Numbered from the stretch's first letter, positions 10,193-19,208 are shown. The stretch is DNA of 64,000 nt from Streptomyces dangxiongensis (GCF_003675325.1 NZ_CP033073.1:4154001-4218000), one strand, 5' to 3'. The notes: a model not told the origin generated them from the letters alone. Numbers and translations are program-made.

Positions 10193-10374
10193 ACGGCCTC
10201 CAGGATCTCACCTCGCCCGAAAAACACGCGAACGAATTGACTCGGGCGCGGTCGGCGGGCCGCGCGGCCAGCCGGCCCGGGTTCTGGCCGTGCCGGCAGC
10301 CGCCCCCCCCGCGAACAGTCCACGTCGTCGCGGCGGAACGACGGGGCGACGGGACGTGACCTAGCGTGGGCGTT

Positions 10375-11433
10375 ATGCCCGATTCCCCCCACGGAAGCCA
10401 CGGTCGCCCCCCAACCCGCGCGGAACGCTGGTCGGCGTTCCGGGAATCGCCCTTCCTGCCGGCCACGGTCCTGCTGCTGATCATCGCCGCCGCGGCCGGG
10501 CTCTTCGCCGGTTCCTACACGTACGCCATGGCCAACCCCACTCCTCACAACATTCCGACGGCGGTGACCGGCGCCTACGGTCAGCCGGCCGCCCGGCGGT
10601 TCCTCGACGGCATGGAACAGACCCTGGGCGCCTCGCTGAAACTGCACCCGTACGGCAGCCGGCCGGCCGCGGCGCGGGCGGTGGACGAGCAGAAGGAGTT
10701 CGCGGTGGTGGAGGCGTCCGCCGACGGCCGGTCGATCAGGCTGGACGTGTCGAGCGCGTCCGGGGCGACGGTCGCCCAGGTACTCGGGGAGGCCGCGTTG
10801 AAGGTGGGCAAGGCCACGGGCACCACCGTGACGGTCCGTGACCTCAAGCCGTTGCAGCGGGGCGACCCGCGAGGGCTGGCGATCTTCTACATCTCCCTGG
10901 CCGCCGTGATCATCGGCTTTGTCGGCTCCATCCAGCTCAGCGTGCACGCGCGGGCCCTGAATCCGCTGGAGCGGGTCGCCTTCACCGTGGCCTACGCGCT
11001 GCTCGGCGGGTTCGTGATCGCCGCGGTGGTGGACTGGCTGCTGGGCGCGGTGAAGCTGCCGTTCCTGGAGTCCTGGGGGATCCTCGCCCTGACGATGTTC
11101 ACCACCGGCATGGTGTTCACGATGTTCAACACCCTCGTCGGGCGCTGGGCGATGCTGCCGACCTGGGGACTGATGGTGCTGCTGGGCAACCCGTCGTCCG
11201 GCGGTGCCGTCTCCTGGCCGCTGCTGCCGTCACCGCTCGGCGCGATCGGCCGCTGGCTGCCGCCCGGAGCCTCGGTGAACGCCCAGCACACCGCGGTGTA
11301 CTTCCGGGGCCACCAGCACGCGTTCCCGTTCCTGGTGCTGACGGGCTGGGCGGTGGTCTCCTGCGCGGTCTTCCTGATCTGGCGGCACCGGCACCCGGGC
11401 GGCCGGCCGGTCCGCCCGGCCCACGCGGCCTAA
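10375..11433 (+). CDS. Polytopic membrane protein, ABC-2 permease-like
   Basis: A 352-residue membrane protein. After a short cytoplasmic N-terminus there is one TM segment (FLPATVLLLIIAAAAGLFAGSY), then a roughly 130-residue extracytoplasmic domain, then five hydrophobic segments from about residue 170 and a basic C-tail. This layout resembles the YhgE/Pip and ABC-2 permease superfamily (DUF3533-like), but no ATPase partner is adjacent. The start ATG has no ribosome site; a -10-like TAGCGT ends 7 bp upstream, so translation may be leaderless. Its stop overlaps the convergent next gene by 4 bp. Substrate unknown. Confidence 0.8.
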   Translation: MPDSPHGSHGRPPTRAERWSAFRESPFLPATVLLLIIAAAAGLFAGSYTYAMANPTPHNIPTAVTGAYGQPAARRFLDGMEQTLGASLKLHPYGSRPAAARAVDEQKEFAVVEASADGRSIRLDVSSASGATVAQVLGEAALKVGKATGTTVTVRDLKPLQRGDPRGLAIFYISLAAVIIGFVGSIQLSVHARALNPLERVAFTVAYALLGGFVIAAVVDWLLGAVKLPFLESWGILALTMFTTGMVFTMFNTLVGRWAMLPTWGLMVLLGNPSSGGAVSWPLLPSPLGAIGRWLPPGASVNAQHTAVYFRGHQHAFPFLVLTGWAVVSCAVFLIWRHRHPGGRPVRPAHAA

Positions 11434-11741
11434 GGGGTGCGCTGGGCGGGCGGGGCCGCTTCGGCGTGCCTGGGGCCGGATCCGTTCCCGAGGGCTATGG
11501 ACCGCGCGGTGTTGGAGACGGCCTTGATGCCCAGGTAGGCGGTGGTCATACCGCTGACGGCGGTGAAGGCGGCCGTGAGGACGCCGACGATCACCGCCTT
11601 GTCGCCGTGGAGCCGCCACACGCCGAAGATCGCGACCGCGGCGATCGCTGAATTGCTGGTGACGATCGCCAGCAGACCGTACCGGGCCCGGAGCTTCTCC
11701 AGGTCGGTGTCCCCGATGGCTCCGGTCTCGTTCCGGCTCAT
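11430..11741 (-). CDS. Small two-TM membrane protein
   Basis: A 103-residue protein with two hydrophobic helices (LAIVTSNSAIAAVAIFGVW and VIVGVLTAAFTAVSGMTTAYLGI) and a polar Pro/Ala C-terminus. GGGGGAG two bases from the ATG supports the start. It overlaps the convergent permease-like gene by 4 bp. It is probably conserved in Streptomyces; function unknown. Confidence 0.75.
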   Translation of the reverse strand: MSRNETGAIGDTDLEKLRARYGLLAIVTSNSAIAAVAIFGVWRLHGDKAVIVGVLTAAFTAVSGMTTAYLGIKAVSNTARSIALGNGSGPRHAEAAPPAQRTP

Positions 11742-11931
11742 GTCTCCCCCGCCCCGTGCGCACCACGCTCGTCCGCCTGAACGTAGCGCCGGGCGGGCGT
11801 GGTGCCAAGGTCACCGGACGTCGACGTGGCCCTCCGCGCCACTGCCCACGAAGTTGCCGAAGGAGCCTTCGCCCATCGGCGGCTCACCGCCACAGTCGTT
11901 GGCGTACCCGGCTGGTGTGGGCGACACGGAA

Positions 11932-11964
11932 GAGCCCCTCTCCGTTGACGCCGGAGAGGGGCTC
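11932..11964 (-). terminator. Terminator of the tRNA-Glu/Asp/Phe cluster
   Basis: A 13-bp perfect stem (GAGCCCCTCTCCG with its complement) and 7-nt loop, 22 bp beyond the 3' end of tRNA-Phe on the transcribed (minus) strand. Confidence 0.75.
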
Positions 11965-11985
11965 GTGCCCTGGTGAGGGCGGCTG

Positions 11986-12059
11986 TGGCTGGGGCCGGGG
12001 TCGAACCGGCGACCTTCCGCTTTTCAGGCGGACGCTCGTACCAACTGAGCTACCCAGCC
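11986..12059 (-). tRNA. tRNA-Phe (GAA)
   Basis: Minus-strand cloverleaf: acceptor GGCTGGG/CCCAGCC with discriminator A, anticodon stem TCCGC/GCGGA, loop CTGAAAA (anticodon GAA), T-loop GGTTCGACCCC. It is the last gene of a three-tRNA cluster (Glu-Asp-Phe). Confidence 0.95.
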
Positions 12060-12062
12060 ACG

Positions 12063-12080
12063 GTGTTTCACGTGAAACAC
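12063..12080. promoter_or_regulatory. parS, ParB binding site
   Basis: An 18-bp perfect palindrome whose 14-bp core GTTTCACGTGAAAC (12065-12078) is the exact Streptomyces/Bacillus-type parS consensus. It lies in the 24-bp gap between tRNA-Phe and tRNA-Asp. Streptomyces carry around twenty parS sites clustered near oriC, which agrees with the core location of this window. Confidence 0.95.
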
Positions 12081-12083
12081 CAG

Positions 12084-12158
12084 CGGTCCTGACGGGATTT
12101 GAACCCGCGGCCTCCACCTTGACAGGGTGGCGAGCACTCCAAACTGCTCCACAGGACC
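12084..12158 (-). tRNA. tRNA-Asp (GTC), second copy
   Basis: The same structure as the copy at 6070-6144, differing by one base in the D-arm region (CCAAACTG instead of CCAAGCTG on the plus strand). Anticodon GTC. Confidence 0.96.
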
Positions 12159-12194
12159 AAGCGTGTGTGCAACAGTGTCGCACACGGTAATGCG

Positions 12195-12267
12195 TGCCCC
12201 CAACGGGATTCGAACCCGTGCTACCGCCTTGAAAGGGCGGCGTCCTAGGCCGCTAGACGATGAGGGC
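12195..12267 (-). tRNA. tRNA-Glu (TTC)
   Basis: Minus-strand cloverleaf: acceptor GCCCTCA with TGGGGGC, anticodon loop CTTTCAA (anticodon TTC), T-arm GGGTTCGAATCCC. It is the first gene of the Glu-Asp-Phe cluster. Confidence 0.96.
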
Positions 12268-12347
12268 TATCGGCCCGCCTGGGCGCTTCTCAGCGCGTCG
12301 GGGACGTGAGAAGCATATGGGATGGCGAGGGGTATCGCCAAAACGGT

Positions 12348-13913
12348 TCAGGGCGAGGTGGCGGAACCGGTCGGGGAGGGCGTGTGCGAGGCACCGGCGC
12401 CCGGCCGGTTCTCGTCCGCCAGATGGCGGCTGACCTCCGCCGTCGTCAGTCCCAGGCCCCCCAGTTTGATCGCGTCCCAGGCCTGCAGCGTGCGGCTGTC
12501 CCGGTCGAAGTACAGGATCGAGGCCTCGACCGGCGCGGGCTCCCCGTGCTCCACCGCGCGCAGCCCGCTGCCGCCCGTCGAGCCCTCCATGCGCAGCCGG
12601 GTGCCGTACGGCAGCATCTCCGTGCCCTCGTGGTGCAGGTGCCCGCAGAGCACCAGCGGCACCTCGCCGTCCGTCTCCCGGGCGGCGGACGGCTCGTGCG
12701 CGACGGCCACGTCCGCCGGGGTGCCGGCCGCCCGCTGGTCGCGCAGGGCACTGGCCAGCCGGTCGCCCGCCAGTTCCTCGGACGCGTCCCGGCCGTGCGC
12801 CGCCGAGCGGTCGGGGGTGAACTGCGGGTCACCGGTGCCCGCGAACCGCAGGCCCGCGACCGTCTCCGCCCGGCCGCCGTCCAGGACGTGCACGTTCCGC
12901 ATGCGCTCCAGGTACTGCTGGGTGGCCCGGGAGTCGTGGTTGCCGCGCACCCAGACGTACGGCACGCCCAGGTCCCGGACCGGGTCCAGGAAGCCGTTCT
13001 CCGCCGCCGTGCCGTGGTCCATCGTGTCGCCGGAGTCGACGATCACGTCCACCTTGTACTGGTCCACCAGCGAGCCGATGATCTTCCAGCTCGCCGGGTT
13101 GAGGTGGATGTCCGACACGTGCAGGACCCGGATGGTGGAGGGGTCCGGGCGGTAGGCCGGGAGCGTGGAGGTGACGTCGTAGAGCTTCGTCACGTTCGTC
13201 ACCAGGCGGGCCAGTTCCTTCTGGTAGACGTCGAACTCCGTGACGATGCTGCGGGCGTTGCCGACCACGGACGGCGCCGAGCTGAGCAGCCCCGAGAACC
13301 GCGGCTCCAGGACCGACTTCGGGTTCCACGTGGCGTACGCCGACGCGCCCGACGCGGCCAGCAGGACCAGCGCGAGGCCGCCGGCGGCCAGGGCCGGGCG
13401 CGGACGGCGGTAGACGGCGAGTCCGAGGGCCGTGGCCCCGGAGACCACCGCGACACAGGAGCGCACGGCCAGGTCGAGCGTGCCGTGCTCGACGTCCCGG
13501 GCCACCTCGTCCTGGAGCCCGGAGAGCCGCTCGGGGTGGTCCACCAGGGCCTGGGAGCGCAGCGGGTCCAACTGGTCCACGTTGACGTCCAGGCGCACCG
13601 GTGCCACATGGCTGTCCAGGGTGAGCGCGCCCAGCGGCGACACGTTGATCTTCGTGCCGCCGGTGAGGGAGGGGCGCAGCGCCATGGTCGTGTCCATCGG
13701 GCCGACCGGGGCCCGGACGTCGCCGACGACCAGCAGGCCCAGCCAGGCGCCGAGCAGGACGACCCCGGTCAGCCCGAGGGCGCGCGACCAGGGGCGGGCC
13801 CGGGCGGTGGGCTCGACGGAGGGGAGCGGGGGGATGCGCGGGCGGGCGGGGCGTGTGCGGTTGGAGGTCCGGTTCAGCACGGTGCTCAGGGCTGCGAGGG
13901 GGACGCGGGCCAT
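12348..13913 (-). CDS. Membrane-anchored metallophosphoesterase
   Basis: A 521-residue calcineurin-like phosphoesterase. The N-terminal half has a TM helix near residue 45-65 (LGLTGVVLLGAWLGLLVVG), an extracytoplasmic stretch and two further TM helices. The catalytic domain shows the dimetal motifs in order: VSDIHLN (D-x-H), SGDTMDHG (GD-x2-x), VRGNHD (GNH[DE]), AHEP and CGHLHHEG (GH-x-H). The substrate is unknown; membrane members of this type may act on lipid or nucleotide phosphates. Length and metal ligands are intact. Confidence 0.88.
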   Translation of the reverse strand: MARVPLAALSTVLNRTSNRTRPARPRIPPLPSVEPTARARPWSRALGLTGVVLLGAWLGLLVVGDVRAPVGPMDTTMALRPSLTGGTKINVSPLGALTLDSHVAPVRLDVNVDQLDPLRSQALVDHPERLSGLQDEVARDVEHGTLDLAVRSCVAVVSGATALGLAVYRRPRPALAAGGLALVLLAASGASAYATWNPKSVLEPRFSGLLSSAPSVVGNARSIVTEFDVYQKELARLVTNVTKLYDVTSTLPAYRPDPSTIRVLHVSDIHLNPASWKIIGSLVDQYKVDVIVDSGDTMDHGTAAENGFLDPVRDLGVPYVWVRGNHDSRATQQYLERMRNVHVLDGGRAETVAGLRFAGTGDPQFTPDRSAAHGRDASEELAGDRLASALRDQRAAGTPADVAVAHEPSAARETDGEVPLVLCGHLHHEGTEMLPYGTRLRMEGSTGGSGLRAVEHGEPAPVEASILYFDRDSRTLQAWDAIKLGGLGLTTAEVSRHLADENRPGAGASHTPSPTGSATSP

Positions 13914-13996
13914 TGGTCCCGTATGCCCAGGTGCCGACGTGGATATGCGGCGGTCCGGAACTCACGTCCGGGCCTCGCGTACCGGACAATGACGGT

Positions 13997-14347
13997 GTGC
14001 TGGAGATGACGCGCGAGGAGTTCGAGGAACTGGTGGCCGAGGCGCTCGACCGGATCCCGCCGGAGCTGACGCGGCTCATGGACAACGTGGCCGTGTTCGT
14101 CGAGGACGAGCCGCCCGCCGACGACCCCGGGCTGCTCGGGCTGTACGAGGGCACCCCGCTGACCGACCGGGGCGAGTGGTACGCCGGTGTGCTGCCGGAC
14201 CGGATCACCGTCTACCGGGGGCCCACGCTCAGGATGTGCGAGAGCCGCGAGGACGTCGTCGCGGAGACCGAGGTCACGGTGGTGCACGAGATCGCCCACC
14301 ACTTCGGCATCGACGACGCCCGGCTGCACGCCCTCGGTTACGGCTGA
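13997..14347 (+). CDS. Metallopeptidase family protein (minigluzincin-like)
   Basis: A 116-residue zinc-dependent peptidase-like protein with HEIAHH (H97, E98, H101), near the C-terminus as in the small actinobacterial zincin family (DUF1025-like). Its substrate is unknown. The chosen GTG start (VLEMTREEFEELVAEALDRIP) has no ribosome site, but a GACAAT -10-like element 7 bp upstream suggests a leaderless transcript; an internal ATG three codons later is the alternative. It is divergent from the metallophosphoesterase. Confidence 0.87.
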   Translation: MLEMTREEFEELVAEALDRIPPELTRLMDNVAVFVEDEPPADDPGLLGLYEGTPLTDRGEWYAGVLPDRITVYRGPTLRMCESREDVVAETEVTVVHEIAHHFGIDDARLHALGYG

Positions 14348-14434
14348 GCGGCGATGCTCGCGGGACGCGTGTCCTCCCGCGGACGGCGGGAGTTGGGGAG
14401 GTTGACTCCTTCCCCGCCCCCGGAGGTGGCCGCC

Positions 14435-14944
14435 GTGCGCCCCTTGAACGTACCCGTCCGTCTCGCCGTCGCGGTGCTGGCCGTCACCGCCGCCGCGGGC
14501 TGTGTGAACGTGGGTGACGACGCGGGCCGGGCCCGGCCCGCCCACTCCACGGGGCGGCACCGCGGCGGCGCGCCCGGCGGCGGCCCGGTGGCCGGCGCGG
14601 GCGGCGTGGGCCGCGAGGAGCCGGCGGTGGGCGGCAAGCACGGGCGCGGCGGCAAGGCGAAGCCGGGCGGGTCGCACCCGGCGACGGCCGGCCCGAGCGG
14701 GGCGGACAGCGCCTCCGCCGCCCCGGCGAAGCCGGGAAGTACCGCCGAGCCCGGGGAACCGGCGCCGAGCAAGGTGCCGCCTACACCGCCGGTCACGTCC
14801 GCGCCGGCCGAGCCGCCCGCCTCCACGCCGCCTGCGCCGGTCTCGGAGCCACCGTCGGCCGAGCCGTCGTCCTCGGCGCACGAGGAGACGGGACCGCAAC
14901 TGGTGCAGCGTGAACCGGCACCCGCGGCGGGCGTCGCGGCATGA
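14435..14944 (+). CDS. Putative lipoprotein, low complexity
   Basis: A 169-residue secreted lipoprotein: basic start (VRPLNVPVRL), a hydrophobic stretch AVAVLAVTAAAG and lipobox cysteine C23. The mature part is disordered, rich in Gly early and Pro/Ser/Ala later, with no folded domain visible. GGAGGT lies 8 nt before the GTG start. It could be a cell-wall spacer protein; no function can be assigned. Confidence 0.72.
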   Translation: MRPLNVPVRLAVAVLAVTAAAGCVNVGDDAGRARPAHSTGRHRGGAPGGGPVAGAGGVGREEPAVGGKHGRGGKAKPGGSHPATAGPSGADSASAAPAKPGSTAEPGEPAPSKVPPTPPVTSAPAEPPASTPPAPVSEPPSAEPSSSAHEETGPQLVQREPAPAAGVAA

Positions 14945-14970
14945 TGTGACCTGGCCTTATGCGCCTCGGT

Positions 14971-15000
14971 TTGCCTTCGGGGGCAGGGGGTGCGTATGGT
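14971..15000 (+). promoter_or_regulatory. Promoter of the DEAD-box helicase gene
   Basis: TTGCCT at 14971 and TATGGT at 14995 with 18-bp spacing, a good match to the HrdB-type Streptomyces consensus, about 155 bp upstream of the helicase start. This implies a 5' leader of about 150 nt. Confidence 0.55.
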
Positions 15001-15157
15001 AGTAGATCGTTTGATCCCATTTGCCCGGCGCCATCACAGAGAGCGCCGTGTGGCGCGTACTCTCCCTTACCGTGGCGGACCGCATTGAGGCGGTCGTGAG
15101 CGAATCACGGAGTTGACGGGCGCGTGCCGAAGAGACTCCGGAAGGTTTCGCATTCGC

Positions 15158-17320
15158 ATGTCCGTGTCCAGTACTGACCAGATCGTCGTGTCCGAGAACG
15201 AGAACGAGAACGAACTCGTCGACGTGACGACCGAGGTCACCGAGGCCCCCGAGGCCGCTGACACCCCCCAGACCTTTGCCGACCTCGGTCTCCCCGAGGG
15301 CATCGTGCGCAAGCTCGCACAGAACGGCGTCACCACCCCCTTCCCGATCCAGGCCGCGACCATCCCGGACGCCCTGACCGGCAAGGACATCCTCGGCCGG
15401 GGCCGCACCGGCTCCGGCAAGACCCTCTCCTTCGGTCTGCCGGCCCTGGCCACCCTGGCCGGCGGCCGCACCCAGAAGCACAAGCCGCGTGCCGTCATCC
15501 TCACGCCCACCCGTGAGCTGGCCATGCAGGTCGCCGACGCCCTCCAGCCGTACGGCGACGTCCTCGGCCTGAAGATGAAGGTCGTCTGCGGCGGCACCTC
15601 GATGGGCAACCAGATCTACGCCCTGGAACGCGGCGTCGACGTCCTCGTCGCCACCCCGGGCCGGCTGCGCGACATCATCAACCGCGGCGCCTGCTCCCTG
15701 GACGACGTGCAGATCACGGTCCTCGACGAGGCCGACCAGATGTCCGACCTGGGCTTCCTGCCCGAGGTCACCGAGCTGCTCGACCAGGTCCCGGCCGGCG
15801 GCCAGCGGATGCTCTTCTCCGCCACCATGGAGAACGAGATCAAGACCCTCGTCGACCGCTACCTGAACGAGCCCGTCCTGCACGAGGTGGACGCGGCCCA
15901 GGGCGCGGTGACGACCATGTCGCACCACATCCTCATCGTGAAGCCCAAGGACAAGGCGCCGGTCACCGCCGCGATCGCCTCCCGCAAGGGCCGCACGATC
16001 ATCTTCGTCCGCACCCAACTGGGCGCCGACCGCATCGCCGAGCAGCTCTGCGACTCCGGTGTGAAGGCCGACGCGCTGCACGGCGGCATGACGCAGGGCG
16101 CGCGTACCCGGGTGCTCGAGGACTTCAAGAAGGGTTACGTCAACGCGCTCGTCGCGACCGACGTCGCCGCCCGCGGTATCCACGTCGACGGCATCGACCT
16201 GGTCCTGAACGTGGACCCGGCCGGCGACCACAAGGACTACCTGCACCGCGCCGGCCGCACCGCCCGCGCGGGCCGCACCGGCACGGTCGTCTCCCTGTCC
16301 CTGCCGCACCAGCGGCGCCAGATCTTCCGCCTCATGGAGGACGCCGGCGTCGACGCCGGGCGTCACATCATCCAGGGCGCCGGCGCCTTCGACCCGGAGG
16401 TCGCCGAGATCACCGGCGCCCGCTCGATGACCGAGGTCCAGGCCGAGTCCGCGGCCAACGCCGCCCAGCAGGCCGAGCGCGAGGTCGCCCAGCTCACCAA
16501 GGAGCTGGAGCGCGCCCAGCGCCGCGCGACCGAGCTGCGCGAAGAGGCCGACCGGCTGGTCGTCCGGGCCGCCCGCGAGCGCGGCGAGGACCCGGAGACC
16601 GCGGTGGCCGAGGCGCAGGCGACGGCGGCGCAGGAGCTCGTCGTGGCCGCTGAGCCGGCGGAGCGGGAGACCGAGCGCGAGGAGCGCCCGGCCGCCGCCG
16701 CGCCGTACGAGCGCCGGGAGCGCCGCACCTTCGACCGTGACCGTGGCGAGCGGGGCTTCGAGCGTCGTGACGACCGTGGTGACCGCGGTGGCCGCAACTT
16801 CGAGCGTCGTGACGACCGTGGTGACCGTGGTGGCCGTGGCTTCGAGCGCCGCGACGACCGGGGTGGCCGTCCGTTCGAGCGTCGTGACGAGCGCCGCACC
16901 TTCGACCGTGACCGTGGCGAGCGGGGCTTCGAGCGTCGTGACGACCGTGGTGACCGCGGTAGCCGCAACTTCGAGCGTCGTGACGACCGTGGTGACCGTG
17001 GTGGCCGTGGCTTCGAGCGCCGCGACGACCGGGGTGGCCGTCCGTTCGAGCGTCGTGACGAGCGCCGCACCTTCGACCGTGACCGTGGCGAGCGGGGCTT
17101 CGAGCGTCGTGACGACCGTGGTGACCGCTCTGGGTTCCGCCGGGACGAGCGCACCGGACACCGGGGCAGCGACCGTCCGTTCAACCGTGACCGCCGCGAC
17201 GACCGCCCGGGCTTCCGCTCCGGTGGCAACGAGCGCCCCAACGGCCGTCGTGACGACCACCGCGGCACCGGCTCCTTCGGCCGCCGCGAGGACAAGCCGC
17301 GCTGGAAGCGCAACGGCTGA
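15158..17320 (+). CDS. DEAD-box ATP-dependent RNA helicase with RGG-like repeat tail
   Basis: A 720-residue DEAD-box helicase that remodels RNA. Motifs: Q-motif region FADLGLPEGIVRKLAQNGVTTPFPIQ, Walker A GRTGSGKT near residue 80-87, PTRELA, ATPGRL, VLDEADQM near 190, FSATM, and HRAGRTARAGRTG (motif VI). After a Glu/Ala-rich coiled segment the last 210 residues are Arg/Asp/Gly/Phe repeats (FERRDDRGDRGGR units), a likely RNA-binding, low-complexity tail. The tail is encoded by 171-bp tandem DNA repeats. The ATG at 15158 was chosen as the first start after the leader. Probably a CsdA/RhlE-like cold-shock helicase. Confidence 0.95.
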   Translation: MSVSSTDQIVVSENENENELVDVTTEVTEAPEAADTPQTFADLGLPEGIVRKLAQNGVTTPFPIQAATIPDALTGKDILGRGRTGSGKTLSFGLPALATLAGGRTQKHKPRAVILTPTRELAMQVADALQPYGDVLGLKMKVVCGGTSMGNQIYALERGVDVLVATPGRLRDIINRGACSLDDVQITVLDEADQMSDLGFLPEVTELLDQVPAGGQRMLFSATMENEIKTLVDRYLNEPVLHEVDAAQGAVTTMSHHILIVKPKDKAPVTAAIASRKGRTIIFVRTQLGADRIAEQLCDSGVKADALHGGMTQGARTRVLEDFKKGYVNALVATDVAARGIHVDGIDLVLNVDPAGDHKDYLHRAGRTARAGRTGTVVSLSLPHQRRQIFRLMEDAGVDAGRHIIQGAGAFDPEVAEITGARSMTEVQAESAANAAQQAEREVAQLTKELERAQRRATELREEADRLVVRAARERGEDPETAVAEAQATAAQELVVAAEPAERETEREERPAAAAPYERRERRTFDRDRGERGFERRDDRGDRGGRNFERRDDRGDRGGRGFERRDDRGGRPFERRDERRTFDRDRGERGFERRDDRGDRGSRNFERRDDRGDRGGRGFERRDDRGGRPFERRDERRTFDRDRGERGFERRDDRGDRSGFRRDERTGHRGSDRPFNRDRRDDRPGFRSGGNERPNGRRDDHRGTGSFGRREDKPRWKRNG
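16721..17128 (+). repeat. 171-bp tandem repeat within the helicase tail
   Basis: Two full 171-bp (57-codon) copies starting at 16721 and 16892 and a partial third copy from 17063 to about 17128. They are nearly identical in DNA, not just in protein, indicating recent duplication or gene conversion. Within each unit there are shorter 45-60 bp sub-repeats encoding FERRDDRGDRGGR. Confidence 0.92.
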
Positions 17321-17333
17321 CGCTGAGTGAGCC

Positions 17334-17373
17334 AGTAAGGGCCCGTACGACTCCGGTCGTACGGGCCCTTACT
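17334..17373 (+). terminator. Terminator of the helicase gene
   Basis: A 17-bp perfect inverted repeat (AGTAAGGGCCCGTACGA with its complement) with loop CTCCGG, 13 bp past the stop codon; no T-tract. Confidence 0.8.
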
Positions 17374-17511
17374 GCATGCCCGGTGCCCGCCGGGTGCCGG
17401 GTGCCGGTGGCGCGACGCGCCGACGCCTCCCGGGGCGGCGAGACCGGGCCACCCAGCCGCCGACCGCGCCATGACGCATGTCACGCCCTCGCGCAGGGAA
17501 TTGCTGGGGGC

Positions 17512-19143
17512 ATGACAGAAGACGCGAGGGCGGGCGACAACGCGAGCGAACCGCGGAAGGCGTCCGGCCGCCCCGGCCCGTCCCGAGCGCCCGGCCTGTC
17601 CGAAGCGCCGGACCCGCCCGGCGTACCCGACCCGCCCGGCATACCCGACCCGTCCGGCCTGTCCGACGAGGAACGGCTGGCCGAGCTGGGGTACACCCAG
17701 GTCCTCGCCCGCCGGATGTCGGCGTTCTCGAACTACGCCGTCTCCTTCACGATCATCTCGGTCCTCTCCGGCTGCCTGACCCTCTACCTCTTCGGCATGA
17801 CCACCGGCGGCCCCGCCGTGATCACGTGGGGCTGGGTCCTGGTCGGCCTGATGACGCTGTCCGTGGGACTGGCGATGGCGGAGATCTGCTCGGCGTACCC
17901 GACCTCGGCGGGCCTGTACTTCTGGGCCCACCGCCTGGCGCCCCCGCGCTCGGCGGCGGCCTGGGCGTGGTTCACCGGCTGGTTCAACGTGCTGGGCCAG
18001 GTGGCGGTCACCGCGGGCGTCGACTTCGGCGCGGCCTCCTTCCTCGGCGCCTACCTGAACCTCCAGTTCGGCTTCCGGGTGACCCCGGGCCGCACGGTGG
18101 CGCTGTTCGCCGCGATCCTCGTCCTGCACGGCCTGCTGAACACCTTCGGCGTCCGGATCGTCGCGTTCCTGAACAGCGTGAGCGTGTGGTGGCACGTACT
18201 GGGGGTGGCGCTGATCGTCACCGCGCTGGCCTTCGTACCCGACCACCACCGGTCGACGGCGTTCGTCTTCACGGAGTTCGTCAACCGGACGGGGTGGAGC
18301 AGCGGCCCGTACGTGGTCCTGCTGGGCCTCCTGATGGCCCAGTACACCTTCACCGGCTACGACGCCTCGGCCCACATGACCGAGGAGACCCACGACGCGG
18401 CCACGGCCGGCCCCCGGGGCATCGTCCGCTCGATCTGGACCTCCTGGATCGCCGGCTTCGTCCTCCTCCTCGGCTTCACCTTCGCCATCCAGTCGTACGA
18501 CGACGAGCTGGCCTCCCCCACGGGCGCCCCGCCCGCCCAGATCCTCCTGGACGCCCTCGGCGCCACGGCCGGCAAACTCCTGCTGCTGGTCGTCATCGGT
18601 GCCCAGCTCTTCTGCGGCATGGCGTCCGTCACCGCCAACAGCCGCATGATCTACGCCTTTTCGCGGGACGGCGCGCTGCCTCTCTCCCGCGTGTGGCACA
18701 CGGTCAGCCCGCGCACCCGCACCCCCGTGGCCGCGGTCTGGCTGGCCGCGCTCGGCGCCCTGGCCCTAGGCCTGCCCTACCTCATCAACACGACCGCGTA
18801 CGCGGCGGTGACGTCGATCGCGGTCATCGGCCTGTACATCGCGTACGTCATCCCGACCTTCCTCCGCGTCCGCAAGGGCAGCGCCTTCACCCCCGGCCCC
18901 TGGCACCTGGGCGGCTGGTCACGCCCCGTCGGGATCGTCTCGGTGAGCTGGGTGGTGGCGATCACGGTCCTCTTCATGCTCCCGCAGGTCTCCCCGGTCA
19001 CCTGGAAGACCTTCAACTACGCCCCGGTCGCCGTCCTGGCCGTCCTCGGCTTCGCCGCCACCTGGTGGCTGGCCTCGGCCCGCCACTGGTTCCTCACCCC
19101 TGCTTCCGCCCCCGCGCCCACGCCCATCCCGGCAGAAAAGTAA
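17512..19143 (+). CDS. APC-family amino acid permease
   Basis: A 543-residue amino acid/polyamine/organocation transporter with about 12 TM helices from residue 70 onward. The first helix carries the typical SFTIISVLSGCLTLY unwound region, followed by GGPAVITWGWVLVG and the helix 6 region GYDASAHMTEET, characteristic of the bacterial GABA/choline-permease-like branch. A proline-rich N-terminal tail contains repeated PDPPG units. Start ATG at 17512 with a weak GGGGG ribosome site. Substrate not determinable. Confidence 0.88.
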   Translation: MTEDARAGDNASEPRKASGRPGPSRAPGLSEAPDPPGVPDPPGIPDPSGLSDEERLAELGYTQVLARRMSAFSNYAVSFTIISVLSGCLTLYLFGMTTGGPAVITWGWVLVGLMTLSVGLAMAEICSAYPTSAGLYFWAHRLAPPRSAAAWAWFTGWFNVLGQVAVTAGVDFGAASFLGAYLNLQFGFRVTPGRTVALFAAILVLHGLLNTFGVRIVAFLNSVSVWWHVLGVALIVTALAFVPDHHRSTAFVFTEFVNRTGWSSGPYVVLLGLLMAQYTFTGYDASAHMTEETHDAATAGPRGIVRSIWTSWIAGFVLLLGFTFAIQSYDDELASPTGAPPAQILLDALGATAGKLLLLVVIGAQLFCGMASVTANSRMIYAFSRDGALPLSRVWHTVSPRTRTPVAAVWLAALGALALGLPYLINTTAYAAVTSIAVIGLYIAYVIPTFLRVRKGSAFTPGPWHLGGWSRPVGIVSVSWVVAITVLFMLPQVSPVTWKTFNYAPVAVLAVLGFAATWWLASARHWFLTPASAPAPTPIPAEK

Positions 19144-19173
19144 CGATCCCCCGCACTCCCGCCCCTCCGACAT

Positions 19174-19208
19174 GGCCGTGTCCCCGATACCCGATCGGAG
19201 ACACGGCC
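19174..19208. terminator. Terminator hairpin before tRNA-Lys
   Basis: A 15-bp stem with one mismatch (GGCCGTGTCCCCGAT opposite ATCGGAGACACGGCC), 5-nt loop, 30 bp after the permease stop. Confidence 0.7.

Noticed and set aside
12306..14009. A 567-codon plus-strand frame opposite the metallophosphoesterase
   Set aside because: Arg/Gly/Val-rich shadow frame without ribosome site; the opposite strand encodes all phosphoesterase motifs.
16721..17128. CRISPR-like array
   Set aside because: Repeats are contiguous 171-bp in-frame units without unique spacers and lie inside a gene.
14957..18699. Long minus-strand frames opposite the DEAD-box helicase and permease
   Set aside because: They are generated by the tandem repeat and codon bias; translations are Thr/Val or Arg/Ser repeats with no domain. 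The plus-strand genes are well supported.
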